DNA of 12,784 bases. Origin: an uncultured Olsenella sp. (GTDB taxonomy: Bacteria > Actinomycetota > Coriobacteriia > Coriobacteriales > Atopobiaceae). The position numbers and the translations under genes are program-made. A model generated the notes under the pieces. It was given only the letters and a program-made list of their open reading frames with translations, was not told where the DNA came from and did not search any database. This document shows, in pieces, positions 7,491-12,784 of this stretch. The stretch lies in the NCBI GenBank assembly GCA_937900605.1, contig CALCDK010000163.1, forward strand, positions 1 to 12,784, given 5' to 3'. How positions within the stretch are numbered: the stretch's first letter is position 1; each line of letters begins with the position of its first letter.

Positions 7491-8876
7491 CTAGTCGTGA
7501 AACTGGTCCACCTCCACGAACTTGGTCGAGCCGGGCAGGAACGTGAGCGGGATGTCAGCCAGGGCGCCGGAGCGGTTCTTGGCGATAATGAAGGTCGTCT
7601 CGTTCATGGGCGGACGGTCCTCGCGCGCGGCCTCGTCCTCGCTCATCGAGCGGTCGAGGAAGGCGACGATGTCGGCGTCCTGCTCGATTGCGCCGGACTC
7701 TCGCAGGTCGGAGAGCTGCGGGCGCTTGCCCGTGCGGTTCTCGACGACACGGCTCAGCTGCGACAGCGCGATGACGGGGACGCCCAGGTCCTTGGCCATG
7801 ATCTTGATGCCACGCGACATCTCGGAGACCTCGGTCTGGCGGCTGTCCGAGCGACGGCCGGCAGGCGGCGAGAGGAGCTGCAGGTAGTCAATGATAACCA
7901 GGCCGAGCTCCTTGCCGCGCAGGATTCGACGGGCCTTGGCACGGATCTCCGTGACGGTGGTGCCCGGGGTGTCGTCGATCATGATGTCGAGCTGCGAGAG
8001 GTCGTTGGTGGCCTGGAGGATCTGCGGCCACTGCTCGTTGCGGATGCGCGCAGAGCGGATCTCCTGGAGGCCCACGCGGGCGTTTGCGGCCAGCAGGCGC
8101 TGCGCGATCTCGATCTTGGACATCTCGAGCGAGAAGAACGCGACGGAAGCGCCGTTGAAGGCCGCGTTGGTGGCCAGGTTCAGCGAGAATGACGTCTTGC
8201 CGACGCCAGGTCGAGCGCCCAGGACGACCATCTGGCCCGGGCGAAGACCGAGCAGGCACTCGTCGATCTTGGGGAAGCCCGTGGAGACGCCGAGCTGGTC
8301 GGTGGAATTGGCGGCCGCCTCGCCGAGCTCCTCGTAGAGGTCGGCCATGATCTCCTCGAGGGACTGCTCGTTCTTGTGAACGTCGCGGTTGGTGACGTCC
8401 AGGAGCATCTTCTCGGCGCGGTCGACGACCTCCTTGGTGTCCTCCGGGGCATCATAGGCCAAGGCCGTGATCTGGGCCGAGGCGCTGATCATCTTGCGCA
8501 GTGTCGTGTCACGGTGGAGCATCTCGACGTGGCGGCGCCAGCCGACGAGCGCCAGGGAGTTGTTACCCAGGCCGAGCAGGAAGCTGCGGCCGCCCACTCG
8601 CTCGAGCTCGCCAGAGGACTTGAGGTAGTCGGCGAGCGAGATGGTGTCGATGGGCATGTTCTTGTCGAACATGTCACGCATGGCGAGGAACGTGGTGCGG
8701 TTGGAGGGGAAGTAGAAGTCGTCCGACTCGAGGTCGATGAGACACTCCTGGAGCGCCTCGGGCGAGATCATCATCGCGGAGAGGACCGAGGCCTCCGCCT
8801 CGGGGTCCTGGGGCATGGCGGCATCTGTCTGCGCGGTCATGCGCGTTGGGTTGACGTCGTACTCGGTGGTGTCCAC
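7491..8876 (-). CDS. dnaB: Replicative DNA helicase DnaB
   Basis: This is the hexameric 5'-3' helicase that opens the replication fork and recruits primase. The 461 residues show the N-terminal domain (about 21-170, starting PQDPEAEASVLSAMM), a linker, and a RecA-like ATPase domain: Walker A GARPGVGKT at 220-228, FSLEMS at 248-253, Walker B LVIIDYLQL at 326-334, and DLRESGAIEQDADIV at 390-404 with the arginine-finger region. No intein interrupts it. The start is GTG at 8876, four bases after AGGAGG; the ATG codons at residues 13 and 21 lack a ribosome site. It follows rplI as in many bacteria, but a terminator and 375 bases of non-coding DNA intervene, so it is probably transcribed on its own. 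Confidence 0.97.
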   Translation of the reverse strand: MDTTEYDVNPTRMTAQTDAAMPQDPEAEASVLSAMMISPEALQECLIDLESDDFYFPSNRTTFLAMRDMFDKNMPIDTISLADYLKSSGELERVGGRSFLLGLGNNSLALVGWRRHVEMLHRDTTLRKMISASAQITALAYDAPEDTKEVVDRAEKMLLDVTNRDVHKNEQSLEEIMADLYEELGEAAANSTDQLGVSTGFPKIDECLLGLRPGQMVVLGARPGVGKTSFSLNLATNAAFNGASVAFFSLEMSKIEIAQRLLAANARVGLQEIRSARIRNEQWPQILQATNDLSQLDIMIDDTPGTTVTEIRAKARRILRGKELGLVIIDYLQLLSPPAGRRSDSRQTEVSEMSRGIKIMAKDLGVPVIALSQLSRVVENRTGKRPQLSDLRESGAIEQDADIVAFLDRSMSEDEAAREDRPPMNETTFIIAKNRSGALADIPLTFLPGSTKFVEVDQFHD

Positions 8877-8936
8877 AGCCCCTCCTAGAGAACTTGCGTG
8901 CGGTGCATGGAGCCGGCGCGACCGGCTGCGCTGACT

Positions 8937-8942
8937 ATTCTA
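8937..8942 (-). promoter_or_regulatory. Candidate proximal dnaB promoter (-10)
   Basis: The minus strand reads TAGAAT, five of six to the -10 consensus, about 60 bases before the dnaB GTG. There is no clear -35. It competes with the distal extended -10 at 9210-9218. Confidence 0.3.
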
Positions 8943-9015
8943 GCCGGGCGCGACGGGCGATGACTTCCAGTTGGCTTTCACCACGACCGATCACGACGTT
9001 CATGACCGACATGCA

Positions 9016-9031
9016 TGTTTCACGTGACACG
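9016..9031. other. parS-like ParB-binding site
   Basis: The plus strand reads TGTTTCACGTGACACG, matching 14 of 16 positions of the B. subtilis parS consensus TGTTTCACGTGAAACA, with the CACGTG core and left half intact. parS sites cluster near the origin and load ParB for chromosome segregation. The neighbourhood (ssb, rplI, dnaB) is typically origin-proximal. A perfect palindrome ACATGCATGT overlaps its left end. Binding itself is inferred. Confidence 0.62.
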
Positions 9032-9078
9032 GGGGTCGATGATGAAAGCTCACCATGTCTCAGCGGCGTATTCTCGTC

Positions 9079-9130
9079 TTTTCGACGTTTTCGACAATCG
9101 AGATTGCGACGGCAAAGCGGCTTTTCAACA
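9079..9130 (+). repeat. Tandem DnaA-box-like 9-mers
   Basis: TTTTCGACG (9079-9087) is followed at once by TTTTCGACA (9088-9096), and TTTTCAACA lies at 9122-9130, all in the same direction. The second and third each differ by one base from the DnaA-box form TTTTCCACA; the first differs by two. No perfect box is present, so a DnaA role is only suggested. CAATC-GA-GATTG (9095-9106) forms a small inverted repeat among them. Confidence 0.3.
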
Positions 9131-9209
9131 AGACGCGTGACATCCGCTTACAGGGCGCCGCGACGAGAAGGACATGCCCCGCGCCGCGCCGCCAGCACAT
9201 TCGTGACGC

Positions 9210-9218
9210 ATTATCGCA
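9210..9218 (-). promoter_or_regulatory. Candidate distal dnaB promoter (extended -10)
   Basis: The minus strand reads TGC followed by GATAAT, an extended -10 just downstream of the rplI terminator. TTGGAC lies 15 bases upstream as a poor -35. A transcript from here would have a leader of about 325 bases containing the DnaA-box-like and parS-like sites. Confidence 0.4.
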
Positions 9219-9251
9219 GGTAAACGCCCTGTCCAATCAACCCCAACAGGA

Positions 9252-9286
9252 AACGCCCCGCACGTCACCAGGACGCGCGGGGCGTT
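9252..9286 (-). terminator. Rho-independent terminator after rplI
   Basis: Fifteen-base arms (9252-9266, 9272-9286) enclose a five-base loop, followed on the minus strand by TTCCTGTTG. The single irregular pair is a tolerated G-U in the minus-strand RNA but an A-C mismatch in the plus-strand RNA, which supports action on the leftward rpsF operon transcript. Confidence 0.8.
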
Positions 9287-9359
9287 CGCTTACATGAGCC
9301 TGACGTCGGCCGACGTGATGTCGGCACTGGTCAGACGAGCAGCCGTCGAAAACGGCGAG

Positions 9360-9884
9360 CTACTCGGCGGTCTCCTCGGAGACGGCCTCGACCTCGGCGT
9401 CCTCGACGGACTCCTCGGCCTCCTCCGCGGCCTCCTCCTCGACAACGCCGACAAGGACGTTGACGACAGCGGAGATCTCACGGTAGAAGTTGACCTCGAC
9501 GGCGTGCTTGCCGGAGGTCTTGATGGCGTTGCCGCGGCCGATGCGCTTGTGATCGACCTCGACGCCGAGCTGCTCCTTGATCGCGGCAGCGATCTGAGCA
9601 GGGGTGACGGAACCAAAGAGCTGGCCCTCGTCGCCGATCTTGGCGTCAACGGTGACGGACTTGCCGTCGATGGCAGCCTTGGTCGCCTCAGCGTTGGAGA
9701 TGCGCTCAGCCTCGCGCTTCTCGATGTTGTGACGACGCTCCTCGAGCTGCTTGATGTTGCCCGGGGTAGCAGGCAGGGCGACCTTGTTGGGGAACAGGTA
9801 GTTCTCCGCGTAGCCCTGGGCGACGTCTACGACGTCACCCTCGCCGCCCTTGCCCCGAAGCTCACCCAAGAGGATGACTTTCAT
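9360..9884 (-). CDS. rplI: 50S ribosomal protein L9
   Basis: It binds 23S rRNA at the base of the L1 stalk and helps maintain reading frame. The N-terminal domain has MKVILLGELRGKGGEGD and the conserved VAQGYAENYLFP (21-32), then the long connecting helix (about 42-75) and the C-terminal domain ending near 148. Usual length is about 149; this protein has 174 because of a tail (149-174) with 13 Glu and one Asp in 26 residues. AAGGAG precedes the ATG by a normal distance. It follows the DUF2232-type gene by 36 bases with a small hairpin in the gap, and is the last gene before the strong terminator. Confidence 0.97.
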   Translation of the reverse strand: MKVILLGELRGKGGEGDVVDVAQGYAENYLFPNKVALPATPGNIKQLEERRHNIEKREAERISNAEATKAAIDGKSVTVDAKIGDEGQLFGSVTPAQIAAAIKEQLGVEVDHKRIGRGNAIKTSGKHAVEVNFYREISAVVNVLVGVVEEEAAEEAEESVEDAEVEAVSEETAE

Positions 9885-9902
9885 GGGATACTCCTTCGGT
9901 CA

Positions 9903-9918
9903 GTCGGCCGGAGCCGAC
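9903..9918 (-). promoter_or_regulatory. Intercistronic hairpin before rplI
   Basis: GTCGGC and GCCGAC pair perfectly around a four-base loop, two bases after the upstream stop and just before the rplI ribosome site. There is no T-run, so not a terminator. Confidence 0.35.
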
Positions 9919-9920
9919 CC

Positions 9921-10814
9921 TTAGTCTTGCACTGCCGGACCCTCGTGGACCTGGTGCCCGCCACGGTCGAGGTGACGGAAGTTGGCCCAGACGTCCACGA
10001 GCCCGACTACGGTGAGAACAAAGAACTGCATCTCAAGATAGAGTGCCAGGAAGCCGACGAGGACGGGCAGGATGCCGCGGATGCCCCTGTGCCTGAAGAA
10101 CCAGACGAGGAGGCCGAGGCCCTGCACCGCGAACGCGAACCTCACGGACACCAGCAGGTTGGTGGCGACCATGAGGACCACGTGGGAGCCCTGCGGAAGC
10201 GAGAGCTCCAGGGCGACGCCGGCGATGGCGACGACGAAGACCGCGACCACCCAAAGGGGGAGGTCGAAGTCGACGAGGCTGACGGACCCGGTCTTCTCGG
10301 CGCCGACTCGGTTCACGGCAAGACGTGCGCCGAACCTGACGAAGAGAAACTCCAGGAGGCCGGTCACCACGTAGGATGACGGCCAGAGGAGCTCGACCAG
10401 ACCGCTCATGGCCTGCATCTGCGCGAGCTCGGCGATGGAGCCGCTGCCCAGATCCTGCTGGACAGTGGTCATGAGCTGAGACATCACGGTGTTCAGCGAG
10501 GTTCCCTGGCTTGCTGCGAGTGCGGAGTCCGCAGCAAGATGGGAGAGCGCGAGAAGCCCCACAAGGAGGCAGCTCATGCCGGCCGTCATCTTCCCGTCAA
10601 GGAAGACATGGGCGATGACGACGCTGAACAGGCAGACCACGACGGATCCCGCGACAATGGCGAGATCCTGGCCAACGCTCAGGACAAGCACGGGTGCCAC
10701 AGAGAGCACCACGGCGAGCAGCCTCTGACGGAAGCTGCCCATGCGCTTGCAGAGCGCGTAGCCATAACCAACGAACAGCGCAGCGAAGACGGTCATCGCG
10801 GATGATGCCATCAC
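9921..10814 (-). CDS. DUF2232-type integral membrane protein (intact 3' portion)
   Basis: This is a polytopic membrane protein: at least seven hydrophobic segments, including RLLAVVLSVAPVLVLSV, SVVVCLFSVVIAHVFL, LWVVAVFVVAIAGVALEL and GILPVLVGFLALYLEMQFF. Position after rpsR and before rplI matches the YybS/DUF2232 family of Gram-positives, whose biochemical role is unclear. The frame reads 297 residues from GTG at 10814, but that GTG has no ribosome site and falls inside a hydrophobic helix: upstream the same frame encodes GLTPAVSGLILCVLGS with normal codon use back to about 10932. The true start is probably GTG at 10989 in another frame (next entry), giving 355 residues if one base of a G run is removed. 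Unlike B. subtilis, no gdpP-like gene lies between it and rplI. Confidence 0.72.
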   Translation of the reverse strand: MMASSAMTVFAALFVGYGYALCKRMGSFRQRLLAVVLSVAPVLVLSVGQDLAIVAGSVVVCLFSVVIAHVFLDGKMTAGMSCLLVGLLALSHLAADSALAASQGTSLNTVMSQLMTTVQQDLGSGSIAELAQMQAMSGLVELLWPSSYVVTGLLEFLFVRFGARLAVNRVGAEKTGSVSLVDFDLPLWVVAVFVVAIAGVALELSLPQGSHVVLMVATNLLVSVRFAFAVQGLGLLVWFFRHRGIRGILPVLVGFLALYLEMQFFVLTVVGLVDVWANFRHLDRGGHQVHEGPAVQD

Positions 10815-10989
10815 GCTGCCGAGAACGCAGAGGATGAGACCGGAGACCGCAGGCGTGAGTCCCGTGTGAGGGGTGGGGCGCTGTGGACGATATACGTCCA
10901 GACCGTCCTGCCCCCTCTGGGGCTCGCTGCAGTCCCCCCTCGGCCTTCCTCGGGTCGGAGGGACGGTCGATGTTCGACCAGCCGCTCAC
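10815..10989 (-). pseudogene. Frameshifted 5' portion of the DUF2232-type gene
   Basis: GTG at 10989, 29 bases after the rpsR stop, opens a frame reading VSGWSNIDRPSDPRKAEG with strongly G/C third positions. Past the six-G run (10939-10934, minus) this frame turns to rare codons, while the +1 frame becomes well-coded (GAC-TGC-AGC-GAG-CCC-CAG) and runs without a stop into the membrane protein, 39 codons to 10814. Removing one G joins them exactly. A second G run (10915-10911) is a less likely site because codon use between the runs favours the +1 frame. It could be a sequencing error, a real mutation, slippage, or recoding. The ribosome site before 10989 is weak. Confidence 0.65.
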
Positions 10990-10997
10990 TGCTCGCT

Positions 10998-11011
10998 CGT
11001 CTCTCGAGACG
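10998..11011 (-). promoter_or_regulatory. Intercistronic hairpin after rpsR
   Basis: CGTCT and AGACG pair around a four-base loop seven bases after the rpsR stop and nine bases before GTG 10989. Its placement matches the other intercistronic hairpins of this operon and indirectly supports 10989 as the next start. Confidence 0.3.
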
Positions 11012-11018
11012 CTAGGCC

Positions 11019-11291
11019 TTAACCGCGGCTACGGCCACCGCGGCTGGAGACCACGGGGACGGTGTAGGGCAGGAGGGCCATCTCACGCGCACGCTTGATG
11101 GCGAGCGCGATGTCGTGCTGATGCTGCGTGCAGGCGCCAGTGACGCGACGGGGCTTGATCTTGCCGCGATCGGTCATGAACTTGCGGAGAAGCTGCACAT
11201 CCTTGTAGTCGATGTACTCGGTCTCCTCCTTGCAGAACTGGCAGTACTTGCGACGCGGCTGGCGCTGAAAGTCTTGCTTCTGCTGAGCCAT
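11019..11291 (-). CDS. rpsR: 30S ribosomal protein S18, zinc-type
   Basis: S18 binds with S6 on the platform of the small subunit. The 90 residues contain [18 protein letters not shown], the conserved PRRVTG and [13 protein letters not shown]. Cys-x2-Cys (YCQFC) and a later Cys-x2-His (ACTQH) give four likely zinc ligands, as in the C+ form of S18; the zinc-free paralogue lacks them, so supply could link to zinc status. ATG at 11291 is chosen because MAQQKQ begins the protein in the usual way with AAAGG upstream; an in-frame start twelve codons earlier overlaps the ssb stop region. Lies 42 bases after ssb. Confidence 0.97.
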   Translation of the reverse strand: MAQQKQDFQRQPRRKYCQFCKEETEYIDYKDVQLLRKFMTDRGKIKPRRVTGACTQHQHDIALAIKRAREMALLPYTVPVVSSRGGRSRG

Positions 11292-11310
11292 GTCTGAATG
11301 CCTTTCTATT

Positions 11311-11328
11311 GGTGGCAGAGGTGCCACC
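11311..11328 (-). promoter_or_regulatory. Intercistronic hairpin between ssb and rpsR
   Basis: GGTGGCA and TGCCACC form a perfect seven-base stem with a four-base loop, five bases after the ssb stop and upstream of the rpsR ribosome site. No T-run follows. Confidence 0.4.
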
Positions 11329-11333
11329 CGTGG

Positions 11334-11792
11334 TTAGAAGGGGATATCCTCGTCGTAGACGTCAGCCGACGGCGGGGCCTGGACGGGAGCGGAGTAGTTG
11401 GGCTGCGGAGCGCCGTACGCCGGGGCCTGCTGGAAGGCGGGGTTGCCGCCACCCTGCTGGTTCCTCGGGGAGAGGAACTCGACCTCGTCGACGACGACCT
11501 CGAGCTTGCTGCGGCGCTGGCCGTCCTTCGTCTCCCAAGAGCTGTAACGAAGCTTGCCCTCGATGGCAACCTTCGAACCCTTGGAGAGGAAGCGGGAAAG
11601 CGGTTCGGCGCGAGCGCCGAACACGACGCAGTCCACGAAGTTGGGAACGTCCTCCCACTCGCCCGTCTGCTGGTTGCGACGACGGTCGTTGACGGCAACG
11701 CCAAAGGAAAGGATGCTCGAGCCGCTGTTGGTGGCACGAAGCTCCGGATCCCTGGTCAGGTTGCCCGAGATGATGACCCTGTTGATGCTCAT
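11334..11792 (-). CDS. ssb: Single-stranded DNA-binding protein
   Basis: It coats single-stranded DNA during replication, repair and recombination and recruits partners through its C-terminal tip. The 152 residues show the OB-fold (1 to about 110): MSINRVIISGNLTRDPELR, then FGVAVNDR, VDCVVFGARAE and KGSKVAIEGKLR. A Gln/Pro/Gly-rich flexible linker follows, ending in the acidic tip DEDIPF, the partner-binding motif. ATG at 11792 follows GAGAGGAAG; the frame continues 15 codons upstream, but that would overlap the rpsF stop. Middle gene of the rpsF-ssb-rpsR trio. Confidence 0.98.
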   Translation of the reverse strand: MSINRVIISGNLTRDPELRATNSGSSILSFGVAVNDRRRNQQTGEWEDVPNFVDCVVFGARAEPLSRFLSKGSKVAIEGKLRYSSWETKDGQRRSKLEVVVDEVEFLSPRNQQGGGNPAFQQAPAYGAPQPNYSAPVQAPPSADVYDEDIPF

Positions 11793-11811
11793 TTCGCACT
11801 TCCTCTCACAC

Positions 11812-11828
11812 GCGGGCCACGGGCCCGC
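11812..11828 (-). promoter_or_regulatory. Intercistronic hairpin between rpsF and ssb
   Basis: GCGGGCC and GGCCCGC pair over seven bases with a three-base loop, nine bases after the rpsF stop and before the ssb ribosome site. The all-GC stem should be very stable; there is no T-run. Confidence 0.4.
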
Positions 11829-11837
11829 ACTTCGCAC

Positions 11838-12131
11838 TTAGTCCCTGTCGACGCGACGGACGACCATGTGACGCTTGACAGCGTCGTTGATGCGCAGAAC
11901 TCGGTCGAGCTCGGCGATCTGGGTGGGGTCTGCGTGGAAGTTGATGAGGGTGTAGTCACCCTCGGTGAGGTTGTCGATCTCGTAGGCGAGCTTGCGCTTG
12001 CCCCAGTCCTCGACATTGTCGACGGCACCGCCCTCGGCAGTGATGGCGACCTCGATGCGCTTCATAACGCCAGCGCGGGTCTCCTCATCGCACGCGGGGT
12101 CGACGAAGAACAGCAGTTCATAGGCCTTCAT
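11838..12131 (-). CDS. rpsF: 30S ribosomal protein S6
   Basis: S6 partners with S18 on the 30S platform. The 97 residues match the usual length, with MKAYELLFFVDP at the N-terminus, the conserved EDWGKRKLAYEI (41-52) and LDRVLRINDAVKRHMVVR near the end. ATG at 12131 follows a strong GAGGAGGTG; the frame continues upstream but without the family start. First gene of the operon, behind an extended -10 and a leader hairpin. Confidence 0.97.
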   Translation of the reverse strand: MKAYELLFFVDPACDEETRAGVMKRIEVAITAEGGAVDNVEDWGKRKLAYEIDNLTEGDYTLINFHADPTQIAELDRVLRINDAVKRHMVVRRVDRD

Positions 12132-12156
12132 GTGTGTCACCTCCTCTGGGCTAATG

Positions 12157-12185
12157 GCTTCGGGAAGTGAAGGGGCACCCGAAGC
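12157..12185 (-). promoter_or_regulatory. rpsF leader hairpin, candidate S6:S18 autoregulatory element
   Basis: GCTTCGGG and CCCGAAGC form a perfect eight-base stem around a 13-base loop, ending about ten bases before the rpsF ribosome site. A TG/CA pair can extend the stem and leave a three-base bulge. rpsF leaders in many bacteria bind the S6:S18 complex for feedback control; this hairpin sits where such an element should be, but I cannot confirm the conserved motif by eye. Confidence 0.45.
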
Positions 12186-12204
12186 AGGAAAGGTTCGACC
12201 GAGA

Positions 12205-12213
12205 ATCTTACCA
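12205..12213 (-). promoter_or_regulatory. rpsF operon promoter (extended -10)
   Basis: The minus strand reads TGG followed by TAAGAT, an extended -10 whose start point near 12199 would give a leader of about 67 bases containing the hairpin. The -35 is poor (TGACGG at 19 bases). Confidence 0.5.
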
Positions 12214-12435
12214 CATGAGCCCCGGCAGACCGTCACCCACTGACGCCCGTCCCTCTCGACGTCTTTTTCCAAGCCTAGACGTGACCACGGACAGCATCCG
12301 CACAGCACACACCATACTGGGTTTCACCTGCTGTTATTCTCGCCCGTCGCACATGCTGCGCGCGTGGGTCGGCAGTTGTTCGGGAACTGCGCGCACCACC
12401 GGTTCTTCACAAGCGTGAGGGACGCGAGACACGAG

Positions 12436-12465
12436 AAAGGGGCGGCGCCCGAAGGACGTCGCCCC
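12436..12465 (-). terminator. Rho-independent terminator after the Pro/Ala-rich gene
   Basis: GGGGCG and CGCCCC pair at the base, then one mismatch, then five more pairs around a UUC loop. The minus strand continues TTTCTCGTGT. It lies 19 bases after the upstream stop and insulates the rpsF operon. Confidence 0.65.
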
Positions 12466-12484
12466 TGGTGGGGACTCGAATGCG

Positions 12485-12784
12485 CTATGCCTGCGCGTCG
12501 TCGTCGGGCGTCGGCACCGGCGGAGCCGGAATCGCGGACGACGCGGGGGCGTCGGCGGGTGCAGGCGCGGGCTCGACGGGCTGCTCGGGCGCAGGTACGA
12601 CGGGCTGAGTCGCGGGCGCGGGCTCGACGGGCTGCTCGGGCGCAGGTACGACGGGCTGAGTCACGGGCTCGGCCGCGGCAGGCTGCTCGGGCGCGGGCGC
12701 CGCGGGAGCGGGCTTCTGGTAGAAGGCCGGGACGTCAGGGGCAGGAGCGACCTCGAGGTCGGCAGGCTTCTGAGGCGCGATGGG
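12485..12784 (-). CDS. C-terminal tail of an unidentified Pro/Ala-rich protein (5' end outside window)
   Basis: The minus frame is open from the window edge to TAG at 12487-12485, giving the last 99 residues. They are low-complexity and probably disordered: Pro, Ala, Glu, Gln and Val dominate, with two copies of TQPVVPAPEQPVEPAPA and a looser third (APEQPAAAEPVTQPVV), ending in an acidic PDDDAQA. No domain is visible, so function cannot be read. Such tails occur on the ends of membrane or cell-envelope proteins and on RNA/DNA-binding proteins. Consistent G/C third positions and the downstream terminator support it being real. Confidence 0.7.
   Translation of the reverse strand, partial: PIAPQKPADLEVAPAPDVPAFYQKPAPAAPAPEQPAAAEPVTQPVVPAPEQPVEPAPATQPVVPAPEQPVEPAPAPADAPASSAIPAPPVPTPDDDAQA
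12564..12662. repeat. 51-bp tandem repeat coding for a 17-residue unit
   Basis: Positions 12564-12611 are identical over 48 bases to 12615-12662, a period of 51 bases. The unit keeps reading frame in the Pro/Ala-rich protein, so copy number can change without a frameshift. Confidence 0.85.

Larger units (their letters stand above)
8877..9359. other. Non-coding region between rplI and dnaB holding parS-like and DnaA-box-like sites
   Basis: This gap of 483 bases has no supported gene. From the rplI side it holds a six-base-stem hairpin (9309-9325), the rplI terminator (9252-9286), an extended -10 (9210-9218), DnaA-box-like 9-mers (9079-9130), a palindrome ACATGCATGT (9009-9018) overlapping a parS-like site, and a second -10-like hexamer near dnaB. 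It is lower in GC than flanking genes, mainly in 9040-9130. The plus-strand open frames crossing it have no family signature. Confidence 0.6.
12132..12484. other. Intergenic region between the Pro/Ala-rich gene and rpsF
   Basis: The 353 bases hold, in transcription order, a terminator (12436-12465), about 220 bases with nothing I can name, the rpsF extended -10 and the rpsF leader hairpin. The plus-strand open frame 12167-12418 has no family signature or convincing ribosome site and is not called. Confidence 0.5.

Noticed and set aside
8894..9223. 109-codon plus-strand open frame upstream of dnaB
   Set aside because: Overlaps the parS-like site and promoter elements; composition not gene-like.
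9294..10379. 361-codon plus-strand open frame opposite rplI and the membrane protein
   Set aside because: Antisense artefact over two genes supported by family motifs and ribosome sites.
12167..12418. 83-codon plus-strand open frame
   Set aside because: Crosses the rpsF promoter and leader, has no recognisable motif, and all neighbours run the other way.

Overview
This window reads as a chromosomal segment of a high-GC Gram-positive bacterium. The best guess is a Coriobacteriia member of the Olsenella/Atopobium/Collinsella type. The guess rests on GC-rich codon use, a zinc-type S18, and a secreted adhesin combining a fibro-slime domain with SpaA/Cna-B domains, as is common in that group. Taxonomy is inference; there is no rRNA here. 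Every gene I can support lies on the minus strand, so transcription runs from high to low coordinates. The long plus-strand open frames are GC-driven shadows.

Right to left: (a) 12485-12784 is the C-terminal tail of an unidentified protein, Pro/Ala-rich with a 51-bp tandem repeat, followed by a strong terminator. (b) About 12213-9252 is a classic replication/ribosomal operon: extended -10, leader hairpin, rpsF (S6), ssb, rpsR (S18), a DUF2232-type membrane protein, rplI (L9) and a terminator. The membrane-protein gene appears to carry a one-base frameshift near its 5' end. (c) 9251-8877 is a non-coding stretch holding a near-consensus parS (ParB-binding) site, a tandem of DnaA-box-like 9-mers and candidate promoters for dnaB. 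(d) dnaB, 8876-7491, encodes the replicative helicase. (e) A perfect -10 hexamer starts a purine unit: purA, a degenerate DegV-like gene five bases downstream, then purD. (f) A GC-rich gap with a terminator separates purD from a NUDIX hydrolase of the ADP-ribose pyrophosphatase type. (g) A lower-GC intergenic region with a perfect inverted repeat precedes a large secreted adhesin whose 3' end lies beyond position 1.

The right two thirds is housekeeping: replication (ssb, dnaB, the parS-like site), translation (S6, S18, L9) and purine synthesis (purA, purD). The left end is surface/accessory. The points most worth a second look are the apparent frameshift at 10934-10939, the parS-like site at 9016-9031, the compact hairpin in nearly every intercistronic gap, and the DegV-like protein that has lost the family's usual ligand-binding motifs. 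I see no CRISPR array, transposase, integrase, tRNA or rRNA.
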